Origin: an uncultured Clostridia bacterium
Lineage (GTDB): Bacteria; Bacillota; Clostridia; TANB77; CAG-508
NCBI GenBank assembly: GCA_934157205.1
Contig: CAKPHJ010000001.1
Span: 43,423-107,422, forward strand
DNA: 64,000 nucleotides
Direction of reading: 5' to 3'
Below are positions 26,854 through 35,175 of the stretch, in pieces (positions within the stretch are counted from its first letter, which is position 1; the number at the start of each line of letters is the position of its first letter). Below the pieces are notes generated by a model, which saw only the letters and a program-made list of their open reading frames with translations, did not search any database and had not been told where the DNA came from. The position numbers and the translations under genes were made by a program.

Positions 26854-27678
26854 TTGGAAAATAAATATGGAAATTTATATATAGTAGCAACTCCAATTGG
26901 TAATTTAGAAGATATTACATTAAGAGCATTAAATATTTTAAAAAATGTTGATTTAATTGCAGCAGAAGATACAAGGCATACATTAAAATTATTAAATCAC
27001 TTTGAAATATCAAAACCATTAATAAGTTATCATAGACATAATGAAGAAATAAAAAAAGAATTATTAATTGAAAAATTAAAAGAAGGTCAAAATATTGCAT
27101 TGGTTTCAGATGCTGGAACACCTGGAATTTGTGACCCTGGCGAAGTAATAATAAAAGAATGTATAAATGAAAATATAAATATTATACCAATTCCTGGAGC
27201 ATGTGCTATGATAAATGCATTAATTTGCTCTGGAATTGATACAAAAGAATTTATATTTTTAGGATTTTTGCCATTAAATAAAAAATTGAGAAAAGAAAAA
27301 TTAGAAGAAATAAAAAATGCAACTAAAACAACTATAATTTATGAAGCACCACATAAATTGAAAAATACATTAAATGATTTAAAATTAATTTTAGAAAATA
27401 GAAAAATTGTTTTAGCTAGAGAATTAACAAAAATACATGAAGAATTTATAAGAGGAAATATAGAAGATATTTTAAAAATTGTAGATAATATAAAAGGTGA
27501 AATAATTATTATAATTGAACCTGCAGAAAAAATAGAAAAAAATAATTTTGTTGACATGACATTAGAAGAGCATTATGAATTTTATGAAAAAAGAGGACTT
27601 GAAAAAAAAGAGATAATTAAAAAAATGGCTAAAGATAGAAATGTTACTAAAAATGAAATTTATAAATACTTTATATAA
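26854..27678 (+). CDS. rsmI: 16S rRNA (cytidine-1402-2'-O)-methyltransferase
   Basis: A 274-residue protein beginning with LYIVATPIGNLEDITLRAL and containing AAEDTRHT, SDAGTPGICDPG and IPGACAMINAL: the RsmI tetrapyrrole-methylase-like signature. It methylates the 2'-O of C1402 in the decoding centre. The TTG start at 26854 has AGGGGAG in front, 12 nt after the TrmN6-like gene, so the two RNA-modification genes form one operon. Confidence 0.95.
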   Translation: MENKYGNLYIVATPIGNLEDITLRALNILKNVDLIAAEDTRHTLKLLNHFEISKPLISYHRHNEEIKKELLIEKLKEGQNIALVSDAGTPGICDPGEVIIKECINENINIIPIPGACAMINALICSGIDTKEFIFLGFLPLNKKLRKEKLEEIKNATKTTIIYEAPHKLKNTLNDLKLILENRKIVLARELTKIHEEFIRGNIEDILKIVDNIKGEIIIIIEPAEKIEKNNFVDMTLEEHYEFYEKRGLEKKEIIKKMAKDRNVTKNEIYKYFI

Positions 27679-27919
27679 AAAATACAGCTAGCTTTTTGAT
27701 ATTTTCTTTTTTTATTATAAAACTAAAATTATGAGGGAATTTTGCTTTTTTATATTTATAAAGCTCAAAGCATGTAAGAAAAAAGATAAATATTATATTG
27801 TTTAATACCATGTGTGTTAACAAGTGTTAAACATGCAAACATTTTGGCATTAAAACAATATAATATTTAAAAAGATTAGAATATTTTAGTTTTAATTGTA
27901 ATAAAAATATATTGGTAAT
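27679..27919. repeat. Intergenic region with an 81-nt inverted repeat
   Basis: AAATATTATATTGTTT (27788-27803) and AAACAATATAATATTT (27853-27868) are perfect 16-bp complements. The 49-nt loop contains a second stem CATGT / ACATG (about 27809-27834). No gene is seen in the rest of the region. Confidence 0.6.
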
Positions 27920-28175
27920 TTATTTTTCGTTTGATAAATTACCAATTTTTTTTGAGCATTTATCACAAATAAGTTTATCATTATATGATAATAAATTTTC
28001 ATTGCTTCCGCAAAAGATGCAAGTTTGCTCAAATTTTTTCAATATAATTGAAGATCCTTCTACATATATTTCTATAGGGTCTTTTTCTAAAATATTAAAT
28101 TGATTCCTTATTTCAATAGGTATAACTACTCTACCGAAGTTCATCCACTCTACGAACAATTCCTGTTGATTTCAT
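27920..28175 (-). CDS. AbrB/SpoVT-family transition-state regulator with zinc-ribbon tail, +1 frameshift at CGG
   Basis: Reading from ATG 28175 (AAGGAGG upstream) gives MKSTGIVRRVDEL, the canonical AbrB/SpoVT start, then CGG (28136-28134) and TAG. Skipping the C at 28136 gives L-GRVVIPIEIRNQFNILEKD, exactly the conserved swapped-hairpin continuation, then IYVEGSSIILKKFE and a four-Cys tail (CIFCG and CDKC). The full protein is 84 residues, normal for clostridial AbrB types with a C-terminal zinc ribbon. An ATG at 28159 in the second frame would lack the first beta strand and has no ribosome binding site. It would bind DNA as a growth-phase/sporulation regulator. It lies divergent from spmA. 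See the CGG findings. Confidence 0.85.
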
Positions 28176-28331
28176 AATTAATCCTCCTTAAAAGTTATGT
28201 TTTATAATCCTTATGCCCATAATATATCATAAATGTAAATTTTGGTCAATTGTATTGTAATAAAAAATTAAATTCTGAATAAAATGTGTAATAAACTCGA
28301 AAAAATATATTAAAATATTTAGGAGATAATC

Positions 28332-28913
28332 ATGTTAAATATAGTATGGCCAATTTTTATAATAATATCATTTTCATATGCGATTTTTTCAGGGAATTTA
28401 GAAAATTTAAATGCTTCAATTTTTGAAAGTACAGAAAGTGCAATTAATTTATCAATTAATTTACTAGGAACTATTTGTTTATGGAATGGGGTTATGCAAA
28501 TAGCAAATAAAACATCAATTATGAATAAACTGTCTAAAATTTTAGAGCCTGTTATAAATATGTTATTTCCAGAAATAAAACATAATAAAAAAATAAAAAA
28601 TGAAATTTCAATGAACGTTATAGCAAATATTTTAGGGTTGGGAAATGCAGCAACACCTTTAGGATTAAAAGCAATGAAATCAATGCAAAAAGAAAATAAA
28701 AATAAAGATGTACTTTCTAATTCAATGGCTATGTTTTTAATATTAAATACGGCCTCAATTCAAATAATACCAACAACAGTTATAGCAATAAGAAATTCTT
28801 TAGGATCTAATAATCCAACAGGAATTGTTTTTCCAGTTTGGATTGCTACAATATGTGCGGCAGTTTCTGGAATTATTGCTACTAAAATTTTTATTAATAT
28901 AACGGGAAAATAA
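28332..28913 (+). CDS. spmA: Spore maturation protein A
   Basis: A 193-residue membrane protein with four to five hydrophobic segments and the SpmA-type sequence NVIANILGLGNAATPLGLKA followed by FLILNTASIQIIPTT. It belongs to the nucleoside-recognition (Gate) domain family. SpmA and SpmB are needed for spore core dehydration and heat resistance in Bacillus and Clostridium. ATG 28332 has AGGAGA. spmB follows after 14 nt. Confidence 0.93.
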   Translation: MLNIVWPIFIIISFSYAIFSGNLENLNASIFESTESAINLSINLLGTICLWNGVMQIANKTSIMNKLSKILEPVINMLFPEIKHNKKIKNEISMNVIANILGLGNAATPLGLKAMKSMQKENKNKDVLSNSMAMFLILNTASIQIIPTTVIAIRNSLGSNNPTGIVFPVWIATICAAVSGIIATKIFINITGK

Positions 28914-28927
28914 AAGGATATTTAAAT

Positions 28928-29455
28928 ATGAAATTTATTAATTTTGTTTCTAATTTGGCAATGCCACTTATTATTTTATTAATTGTTATTTATGGTGTAA
29001 AAGAAAAAAATAAAATATTTGATGATTTTATAGATGGAGCAAAAGAGGGAGTTGAAATTGTAGTAAGTATATTTCCTACTTTAATTGGATTATTTGTTGC
29101 AATTGGAGCATTAAGAAGTTCAGGAATTTTAGATATTATAACAAATTTTGTAATGCCTTTTTTGAAAATTATAAATTTTCCAAGTGAAATAATGCCTTTA
29201 GCAATTTTAAGACCTATTTCGGGGAGTGGATCAATAGCTATTGCAACAGATATAATGAAAAAATATGGAGTTGATAGCTTAATTGGAAATATAGCTTCAA
29301 CAGTGATGGGTTCTACAGAAACTACATTGTATACAATTGCAATTTATACTAGCTGTGTAAAAATAAAAAATATTAGATTTGCACTAATTCCGTCTTTAAT
29401 TGCAGATTTTGTTGGAATTATTGTAAGTGTAATTGCAGTACAATTTTTTACATAA
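28928..29455 (+). CDS. spmB: Spore maturation protein B
   Basis: A 175-residue membrane protein with the SpmB signatures GAKEGVEIVVSIFPTLIGLF, ILRPISGSGSIAI and STVMGSTETTLYTIA. It is encoded right behind spmA with an AAAGGA site, the standard arrangement. The pair act together in spore cortex and core maturation. Confidence 0.93.
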   Translation: MKFINFVSNLAMPLIILLIVIYGVKEKNKIFDDFIDGAKEGVEIVVSIFPTLIGLFVAIGALRSSGILDIITNFVMPFLKIINFPSEIMPLAILRPISGSGSIAIATDIMKKYGVDSLIGNIASTVMGSTETTLYTIAIYTSCVKIKNIRFALIPSLIADFVGIIVSVIAVQFFT

Positions 29456-29496
29456 TAAATATTTTTTAAAAAATTGATTATTTTATAATAAAACTA

Positions 29497-29525
29497 TTGA
29501 CAAATATTGGAAAACAAAATATAAT
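29497..29525 (+). promoter_or_regulatory. Perfect consensus sigma-A promoter without an obvious gene
   Basis: TTGACA (29497-29502), 17 nt, TATAAT (29520-29525) on the plus strand, downstream of spmB and pointing at the 3' end of the opposite-strand rlmH gene. An AAAGAAAGG sequence follows at about 29541 but no start codon is properly spaced from it. Confidence 0.6.
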
Positions 29526-29592
29526 AAACAAAATTAAAAAAGAAAGGTAGTAATCAATTAATTAATAAAAACACATAATTGATAAATAAAAA

Positions 29593-29709
29593 ATGATATT
29601 AAAAACAATTGAATTTATATTAATATTTCTATTAATAAGAAAAATAATAATAAAAAAACTAGCTAAAAAGCTAGTAAAAAAAAATATAAAAAATTTATTT
29701 ATGGTATGA
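29593..29709 (+). CDS. Possible 38-aa hydrophobic, Lys-rich peptide
   Basis: The ATG at 29593 opens 38 codons: a hydrophobic helix (IEFILIFLLI) followed by a Lys/Ile-rich tail, ending antisense to the rlmH 3' end. It lies about 65 nt after a consensus promoter, but has no clear ribosome binding site and overlaps the rlmH terminator. Small toxin-like or membrane peptides look like this, but so does chance AT-rich sequence. Low confidence. Confidence 0.2.
   Translation: MILKTIEFILIFLLIRKIIIKKLAKKLVKKNIKNLFMV
29650..29676 (-). terminator. rlmH terminator
   Basis: On the minus strand ACTAGCT-TTTT-AGCTAGT is followed by seven T, just downstream of rlmH. Confidence 0.75.
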
Positions 29710-30174
29710 CTCATTATTAGAAATTTTAAAAGCCCTAAATATTTGTTCCAAAAGAAAAACACGTATAAGTTGATGCGGAAAAGTCATTTTTGAAAAACAA
29801 ATTTTTAAATCACATTTATTTAAAAGTTCTGTATTTAAACCTAAAGAACCTCCAATTATAAAAGTTATATTACTATTTATCATAGATATATTATCTAATT
29901 TTTCTGAAAATTCTTCAGAAGAAAATTGTTTACCATTTAAATCTAAAGCAATAATATAAGAATTATCTTTTAAATGGTTTATTATATTAGTACATTCTTT
30001 TGATTTTATATTTTCAGATATAGTAATATTTAATTTATCTGGAATTTTTTCATCAGGTAATTCTAAAATACTTAATTTGCAATATTTTGATAATCTTTTA
30101 CTATATTCAGCAATTGCATTTTTTAAATAAGTTTCTTTTAATTTTCCAACACATATAATTTGAATATTTAGCAT
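29695..30174 (-). CDS. rlmH: 23S rRNA (pseudouridine-1915-N3)-methyltransferase
   Basis: A 159-residue SPOUT methyltransferase: MLNIQIICVGKLKETYLKNA, IALDLNGKQFSSEEF, TFIIGGSLGL and the terminal RVFLLEQIFRAFKI..N..YHK are diagnostic of RlmH. It methylates N3 of pseudouridine 1915 in helix 69. AAGGAG precedes the ATG. It follows walJ in the murA-walJ-rlmH group. Confidence 0.96.
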   Translation of the reverse strand: MLNIQIICVGKLKETYLKNAIAEYSKRLSKYCKLSILELPDEKIPDKLNITISENIKSKECTNIINHLKDNSYIIALDLNGKQFSSEEFSEKLDNISMINSNITFIIGGSLGLNTELLNKCDLKICFSKMTFPHQLIRVFLLEQIFRAFKISNNESYHK

Positions 30175-30186
30175 AAAAATTGCTCC

Positions 30187-30975
30187 TTAAATTGTTATTA
30201 CTTTACTATGTGAATCTCTAGAAGCCACACTAAGTTTAAAATTGTTTTCATCATAATTAGTAGACAAAAGTTCATCTAAAACAGTTTGATAGGCAAGTTC
30301 TGGAAAATTACTTTCCTTACTTAAATGACCAAGCATGGCATTTTTAAGTCCAGACTGTAATAAATGTGTTATTGTTTTTCCTGCTAATTCATTAGAAAGA
30401 TGCCCAGTTGGTCCAGAAATCCTTGTTTTTAAATTAAAAGGATATGAAGAACATTTTAAAATTTCTGGATCATAATTTGCTTCAAGCATTATAAATAAAC
30501 TTTCTTCTAAATTATTTAAAATATTTTTTGTCATATGTCCAATATCTGTTGCAATACTTATTTTTTTGTTTTCTTTTAAAATATTGAAACCACATGGATT
30601 TGCGGCATCATGAGGTATTGAAAATGGTTTGATTTCTAAATCACCAATAGAAAAATTTTCAGTAACTTTAAATAATTTAACATTTTTTTCAGCAATTTTA
30701 TCCTTTTGTTTTGGCATTGCATCTAATGTTTCTTGATTAACAAAAACTGGCAAGTCATATTTTTTAGACAATGTTCCCAAACTTTGAACATGATCAATAT
30801 GCTCATGTGTAACCAAAATACCATCTAATGATGTAGGATCTACATTTATGTCTTCTAATGCATTTTCAATTTTTTTACAACTAACACCAGCATCTACTAA
30901 TATTTTTGTGTTTGATGTTTCAACAAATAAACTATTTCCACTACTTCCACTATATAAACTACAAAAATTAAACAT
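30187..30975 (-). CDS. walJ: Metallo-beta-lactamase fold hydrolase WalJ/YycJ
   Basis: A 262-residue protein with SGSSGNSLFVE at the N-terminus and the metal motif THEHIDH (HxHxDH), plus further His ligands in FSIPHDA and IATDIGH, as in the YycJ/WalJ subfamily. In Bacillus it belongs to the WalRK region and acts in cell-division/DNA-repair-linked steps; here it sits between murA and rlmH. Start set at 30975 (AAAGGAAAG upstream and conserved N-terminus); an ATG at 30999 overlapping the murA stop is the alternative. Confidence 0.88.
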   Translation of the reverse strand: MFNFCSLYSGSSGNSLFVETSNTKILVDAGVSCKKIENALEDINVDPTSLDGILVTHEHIDHVQSLGTLSKKYDLPVFVNQETLDAMPKQKDKIAEKNVKLFKVTENFSIGDLEIKPFSIPHDAANPCGFNILKENKKISIATDIGHMTKNILNNLEESLFIMLEANYDPEILKCSSYPFNLKTRISGPTGHLSNELAGKTITHLLQSGLKNAMLGHLSKESNFPELAYQTVLDELLSTNYDENNFKLSVASRDSHSKVITI

Positions 30976-30991
30976 TTTTTTCTTTCCTTTG

Positions 30992-32251
30992 TTATTCATT
31001 TACTCTTTCGATTTTAGCACCTAATTTTCTAAATTTTTCTTCTATATTTTCATAACCTCTATCAATATGTTGTAAATTGTAAATTTCAGTTGTTCCTTCA
31101 GCACAAGTACCTGCAACAACAAGGGCTGCACCAGCACGTAAATCGGAAGAATATACAGGAGCTCCAGTAAGCTTTTTTACACCTTCAAAAACAGCAGATT
31201 TTCCCTGTGCTGTAATTTTAGCACCCATTTTATTAAGTTCTTCTGTATATTGAAATCTAGAATCCCAGATACTTTCATTAATTATACTAGTACCATTAGC
31301 TAAAGATAAAACAACACCCATTTGAGGTTGTAAATCTGTAGGAAAACCAGGGTATGGCAAAGTTTTTATATTTGCTTTATTTGGTCGTTTGTTACACCAA
31401 ACATGAATACTATCTCCATTATCTTCAACATTTCCGCCTACTTCTAAGATTTTAGCTGTGACTGACTCTAAATGTTTTGTAATACAATTTTTAACTAGTA
31501 TATCACCTTTAGTAGCAATAGCTGCTAACATAAATGTACCAGCTTCAATTTGATCTGGAACTACAGAATATGTAGCGTTTCCGTGTAGTTTTTCAACACC
31601 ATTTATTTTTATAACATCTGTTCCAGCACCTCTAATATCTGCACCCATTGTATTTAAAAAATTGGCTACATCAACTATATGAGGTTCTTTAGCAGCATTG
31701 TCAATAATTGTAGTACCTTTTGCTAAAACACTTGCTAACATAACATTTATAGTTGCACCAACAGAAACAATGTCCATATATATTGGACAACCTGTTAATT
31801 TTTTTGATTTTGCATAAATTGTACCTTTTTCAACAGTTACATTTGCACCAAGTAATTCAAAACCTTTTATATGTTGATCTATAGGTCTTGCTCCAAGTTT
31901 GCATCCTCCAGGCATTCCAACTTCAATTTCGCCTTTTCTACTAAGCATTGCACCTATTATATAATAAGAAGCTCTAAATTTACTTGTTAAATCTAAAGGA
32001 GCTTTTGTTGTTGTTATATTTTGTGTATCTATTGTTATACTATTTTTATTATTCCATGTTATTTTAGCTCCTAATTTTTCTAAAATTTGGCATGAAATTT
32101 TTATATCACTTATATTTGGTAAATTTTCTATTGTACAAACTCCATCAATTAAAAGGGTAGCAGGTAAAATTGCTACAGCTGCATTTTTTGCACCACTAAT
32201 GGTTACTTCACCTTTTAAGGGAGTTGGTCCTTTTACTACTAATTTTTCCAC
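30992..32251 (-). CDS. murA: UDP-N-acetylglucosamine 1-carboxyvinyltransferase
   Basis: A 419-residue enzyme for the first committed step of peptidoglycan synthesis: transfer of enolpyruvate from PEP to UDP-GlcNAc. SGAKNAAVAILPA at the N-terminus and the active-site loop PGGCKLGARP with Cys117 (fosfomycin target) are clear. The GTG start at 32251 has GGGGG upstream; the overlapping ATG is out of frame. First gene of the murA-walJ-rlmH operon. Confidence 0.96.
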   Translation of the reverse strand: MEKLVVKGPTPLKGEVTISGAKNAAVAILPATLLIDGVCTIENLPNISDIKISCQILEKLGAKITWNNKNSITIDTQNITTTKAPLDLTSKFRASYYIIGAMLSRKGEIEVGMPGGCKLGARPIDQHIKGFELLGANVTVEKGTIYAKSKKLTGCPIYMDIVSVGATINVMLASVLAKGTTIIDNAAKEPHIVDVANFLNTMGADIRGAGTDVIKINGVEKLHGNATYSVVPDQIEAGTFMLAAIATKGDILVKNCITKHLESVTAKILEVGGNVEDNGDSIHVWCNKRPNKANIKTLPYPGFPTDLQPQMGVVLSLANGTSIINESIWDSRFQYTEELNKMGAKITAQGKSAVFEGVKKLTGAPVYSSDLRAGAALVVAGTCAEGTTEIYNLQHIDRGYENIEEKFRKLGAKIERVNE

Positions 32252-32371
32252 ATAAATTCCCCCAATAAACTATATTACCAAAAAATATAACACAAAATTA
32301 TAAGGAATGCAACTGTTTTTTTATATACTATAATTATTTGGTCACAAGATAATGCTTTTTATATAAAAAAG

Positions 32372-33031
32372 TTATTCTGTTGCTTTTGCAGTAATTAAAC
32401 CATTTTTAGAAAAGAATTCAAGTAATTTAAATTTAAATTGAATATTAGCATCTGAATTATTAGATATTAAAGTATATTCTTCAGAAGATAAATTATCTTG
32501 CATCAATTCTTTAGACTCTTCTGGAACTACACCAGAACTAACATCTACAAAACATAAAGGAGGAAACATTACGCACCACCAATTTTGACCCTTTGCTTCT
32601 CCTATTTCAACTCTTAATGCATCATAATATCCAGCAGGTAATGAAATATCACCATATGTTTTTGTTGGAAATTCAAAATTACCTATATTTATATTTACAT
32701 CATAAGAAAAACCATTTTCTTTAATAGTATTTAAAGCAATTTCTTTGAATTTATTTAAATTATCAGTAACTAATTTAATAGCTTCATTTTTAGAAGAGCA
32801 ATTTGCACATAATTCATTCATATATTTTAATAAATTATCACGAACAATATATTTTAAATTTTGATCTTCTTTACTATCACTATTTGCAATAACATGCAAT
32901 CTAAATATACTATTAGATATATCTGAAGAGATGTTTTGAGCGTATGAAATAGCACAAATTGTTACATATATAAAAAGAAGTACTGATAAAATACATATCA
33001 TTTTTACATTTTTATTTTTAAAAAATTTCAT
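32372..33031 (-). CDS. spoIIR: Stage II sporulation protein R
   Basis: A 219-residue secreted protein: N-terminal hydrophobic segment (about 10-28), then IFRLHVIANSDSKEDQNLKY and QNWWCVMFPPLCFVD, both SpoIIR hallmarks. It is the forespore signal that triggers SpoIIGA processing of pro-sigma-E in the mother cell. Start at 33031 is set by TAGGAGG. An upstream in-frame ATG is not needed. It is normally transcribed by sigma-F. Confidence 0.93.
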   Translation of the reverse strand: MKFFKNKNVKMICILSVLLFIYVTICAISYAQNISSDISNSIFRLHVIANSDSKEDQNLKYIVRDNLLKYMNELCANCSSKNEAIKLVTDNLNKFKEIALNTIKENGFSYDVNINIGNFEFPTKTYGDISLPAGYYDALRVEIGEAKGQNWWCVMFPPLCFVDVSSGVVPEESKELMQDNLSSEEYTLISNNSDANIQFKFKLLEFFSKNGLITAKATE

Positions 33032-33146
33032 AATAATATTTCCTCCTAAATTAGCATATAACATGAATGTTATATTATTTTTTTTCTTATTTGTTCATTA
33101 TTTCCAAATAAGAAAATTTTATACATATGTTTAGAAATAAATTATT

Positions 33147-33177
33147 TGTCGAAAGTTAGATACAGCTTTTTGTCGAA
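33147..33177. promoter_or_regulatory. Two tandem Spo0A boxes
   Basis: TGTCGAA occurs twice on the plus strand (33147-33153 and 33171-33177; each as TTTGTCGAAA), 24 bp apart, 31 bp upstream of the promoter at 33208. TGTCGAA is the core Spo0A-P binding site in Bacillus and Clostridium. Confidence 0.6.
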
Positions 33178-33207
33178 ATCAATCGATGAAATTTATTTGA
33201 AATATTA

Positions 33208-33236
33208 TTGACATATTTGAAATAAAATGGTAAAAT
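33208..33236 (+). promoter_or_regulatory. Sigma-A promoter for the 33304 gene
   Basis: TTGACA (33208-33213), 17 nt, TAAAAT (33231-33236), about 65 nt before ATG 33304 and just downstream of two Spo0A boxes. Confidence 0.75.
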
Positions 33237-33303
33237 TTACCAGAACTTAGAAATACAAAAGTAAAAATTATCTTATTTACTAAAGTTGAAAGGAAGGTTC
33301 ATA

Positions 33304-33774
33304 ATGAATAAAAAAGAAAAAACAAAAGAAAATTTATGTGCATTTTATGCAAATGACAATCACTTTGAGATGATAAGTTTACCATATATAGCTAAAAATA
33401 TAGAAGAAAATAAAGAAATTGTAATATTAACAGAAAACAATTTAGAAGAAACAACAAAAAATATATTATCAATATCAAATATGGAAAAAGATAAAAAAGA
33501 AAAAATATTAAAATTAAATTGGAAAAATGAAGATTTAAATAAATTTAAACAAATAAAGGCAAATAACGAAAAAGACATGATTATTTTTATAAAAGGAAAA
33601 ACAAATTATATAAAAAACATAAATAACAATATTACAAAATGGATATCAAAAGAAAATAATATAAAAATAATAGATTGTTACGATTTTGAAGAAAATGCTA
33701 AAAATATAGAAACTGTAGTAAAAAAATACAATACAATATTAAAAACAAATGGCGAAAATAAAATAAACAAATAA
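33304..33774 (+). CDS. Uncharacterised 156-aa protein, possibly MEDS-domain-like
   Basis: A 156-residue soluble, Lys/Asn-rich protein. LCAFYANDNHFEMISLPYIA followed by KNIEENKEIVILTENN resembles the start of MEDS/DcmR-type sensor domains (cxxYe...ell.p.i..gl..ge.vvyi.de), which occur in signalling proteins, but conserved His/metal residues cannot be confirmed. The stretch near residue 125 (IIDCYDFEENAKNIE) is unassigned. Start 33304 follows AGGAAGG. The Spo0A boxes upstream suggest control by sporulation onset. Confidence 0.5.
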   Translation: MNKKEKTKENLCAFYANDNHFEMISLPYIAKNIEENKEIVILTENNLEETTKNILSISNMEKDKKEKILKLNWKNEDLNKFKQIKANNEKDMIIFIKGKTNYIKNINNNITKWISKENNIKIIDCYDFEENAKNIETVVKKYNTILKTNGENKINK

Positions 33775-33859
33775 ATATAAATAAAAAGTGTTGCTAAATT
33801 TAAATAAATGGTGTATAAATAATAATAAAAAGAAAAACTTACCTAAAAAGGAGAAAACT

Positions 33860-35110
33860 ATGGATAAAGAATTAGAAGAAGTAAAAGTAATTTTAAAAAA
33901 ATATGATCAAATGCAATTATTAGACAATTACGAAAAACTAAACGAAAAAGATAAAAAAAGATTATTAAAACAAATTAAAAATATTAATTTTGAACTTATA
34001 AATAGTTTATATAATAACACAAAAAAAGTACATAAACGTAGTAATGATAAAATTACACCTATTGACTATTTAGACAAATTCAAATTAAATGATAAATACA
34101 AATATTATGAAGAAATAGGAAAAAAAGCCATTAAAGAAGGAAAATTAGCAGCAGTAACAATGGCTGGTGGTCAAGGCACAAGATTAGGACATAATGGACC
34201 AAAAGGTACATATGACATTGGACTTGCATCACACAAATCTTTATTTGAATTATTATCTGATGGGCTAAAAGAAGAAGGAAAAAAATATGGTGTAACAATT
34301 CCATGGTTTATAATGACAAGTAGAGAAAACAATGAAGAAACAGTAAAATTCTTTGAAAAGCACAAATTTTTTGGATATCAAAAAAATAAAAACATATTTT
34401 TCTTTGAACAAGGTGAATTACCAATGGTAGATACAGAAGGGAAAATTCTAATTGGAGAAGATGGCTTAGTTAAACTAGCGGCAGATGGACATGGAGGAAT
34501 TTACGAATCTTTAGTAAAAAACAAAATGACAGAAAAAATGGAACAAATGGGAATTGAATGGGTATTCATTGGAGCCGTAGATAATTGTTTAGTAAAAATG
34601 GTAGATCCTGTACTTATGGGAATTGCAATAGACGAAAAAGTTACAGTTGCATGCAAATCTGTAGTTAAAGCAAATCCACACGAAAAAGTAGGAGTTTTTT
34701 GCAAAAGAAATGGAAAACCAAATGTTGTAGAATACTCAGAAATAACAGACGAAATGGCAGAAGCAATTGATAAAGACGGAGAGTTACTATACGGGGAATC
34801 ACATATCTTATGCAATTTGTTTAATATATCTGCAATTAAAAGAATGGGAGCAAATCCATTGCCATATCATGTAGCAAACAAAAAAGCAAAATATTTAGAC
34901 AAAAACGGAGAAGTTGTTGTACCAAGTTCACCAAACGCATATAAATTTGAAGCATTTTTATTTGATGCTTTTGGCGAAGTAGATGAAATGGCTGTACTTA
35001 GAGTAAAAAGAGAAGAAGAATTTGCACCTGTTAAAAATTCAGATGACAAAGGTGTAGACTGTCCAAAAACAGCAAGAGCACTTTATGAAAAATTTTATAA
35101 AATTAAATAA
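33860..35110 (+). CDS. UDPGP-family nucleotidyltransferase (UTP-hexose-1-phosphate uridylyltransferase type)
   Basis: A 416-residue protein with the eukaryote-like UDPGP/UAP1 signature AAVTMAGGQGTRLGHNGPKG (about residues 95-114), then ADGHGGIYESL and FIGAVDNCLV. The family makes UDP-sugars from UTP and hexose-1-phosphate (UDP-GlcNAc or UDP-Glc/Gal). Start 33860 has AAGGAG. The phosphoglucomutase at 40316 could supply its substrate. Exact sugar cannot be decided by eye. Confidence 0.85.
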   Translation: MDKELEEVKVILKKYDQMQLLDNYEKLNEKDKKRLLKQIKNINFELINSLYNNTKKVHKRSNDKITPIDYLDKFKLNDKYKYYEEIGKKAIKEGKLAAVTMAGGQGTRLGHNGPKGTYDIGLASHKSLFELLSDGLKEEGKKYGVTIPWFIMTSRENNEETVKFFEKHKFFGYQKNKNIFFFEQGELPMVDTEGKILIGEDGLVKLAADGHGGIYESLVKNKMTEKMEQMGIEWVFIGAVDNCLVKMVDPVLMGIAIDEKVTVACKSVVKANPHEKVGVFCKRNGKPNVVEYSEITDEMAEAIDKDGELLYGESHILCNLFNISAIKRMGANPLPYHVANKKAKYLDKNGEVVVPSSPNAYKFEAFLFDAFGEVDEMAVLRVKREEEFAPVKNSDDKGVDCPKTARALYEKFYKIK

Positions 35111-35129
35111 ATTTTAATAGAACAAATAA

Positions 35130-35168
35130 AAAACCAATAAGAAAAATTTATATCTTATTGGTTTTTTT
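35130..35168. terminator. Bidirectional terminator
   Basis: AAACCAATAAGA and TCTTATTGGTTT arms with A-run before and T-run after, between convergent UDPGP and ABC transporter genes. Confidence 0.85.
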
Positions 35169-35175
35169 AAAATAT

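Noticed and set aside
27920..28159. AbrB-like gene starting at ATG 28159
   Set aside because: Would drop the first beta strand and has no Shine-Dalgarno; the upstream ATG with AAGGAGG encodes the missing conserved residues.
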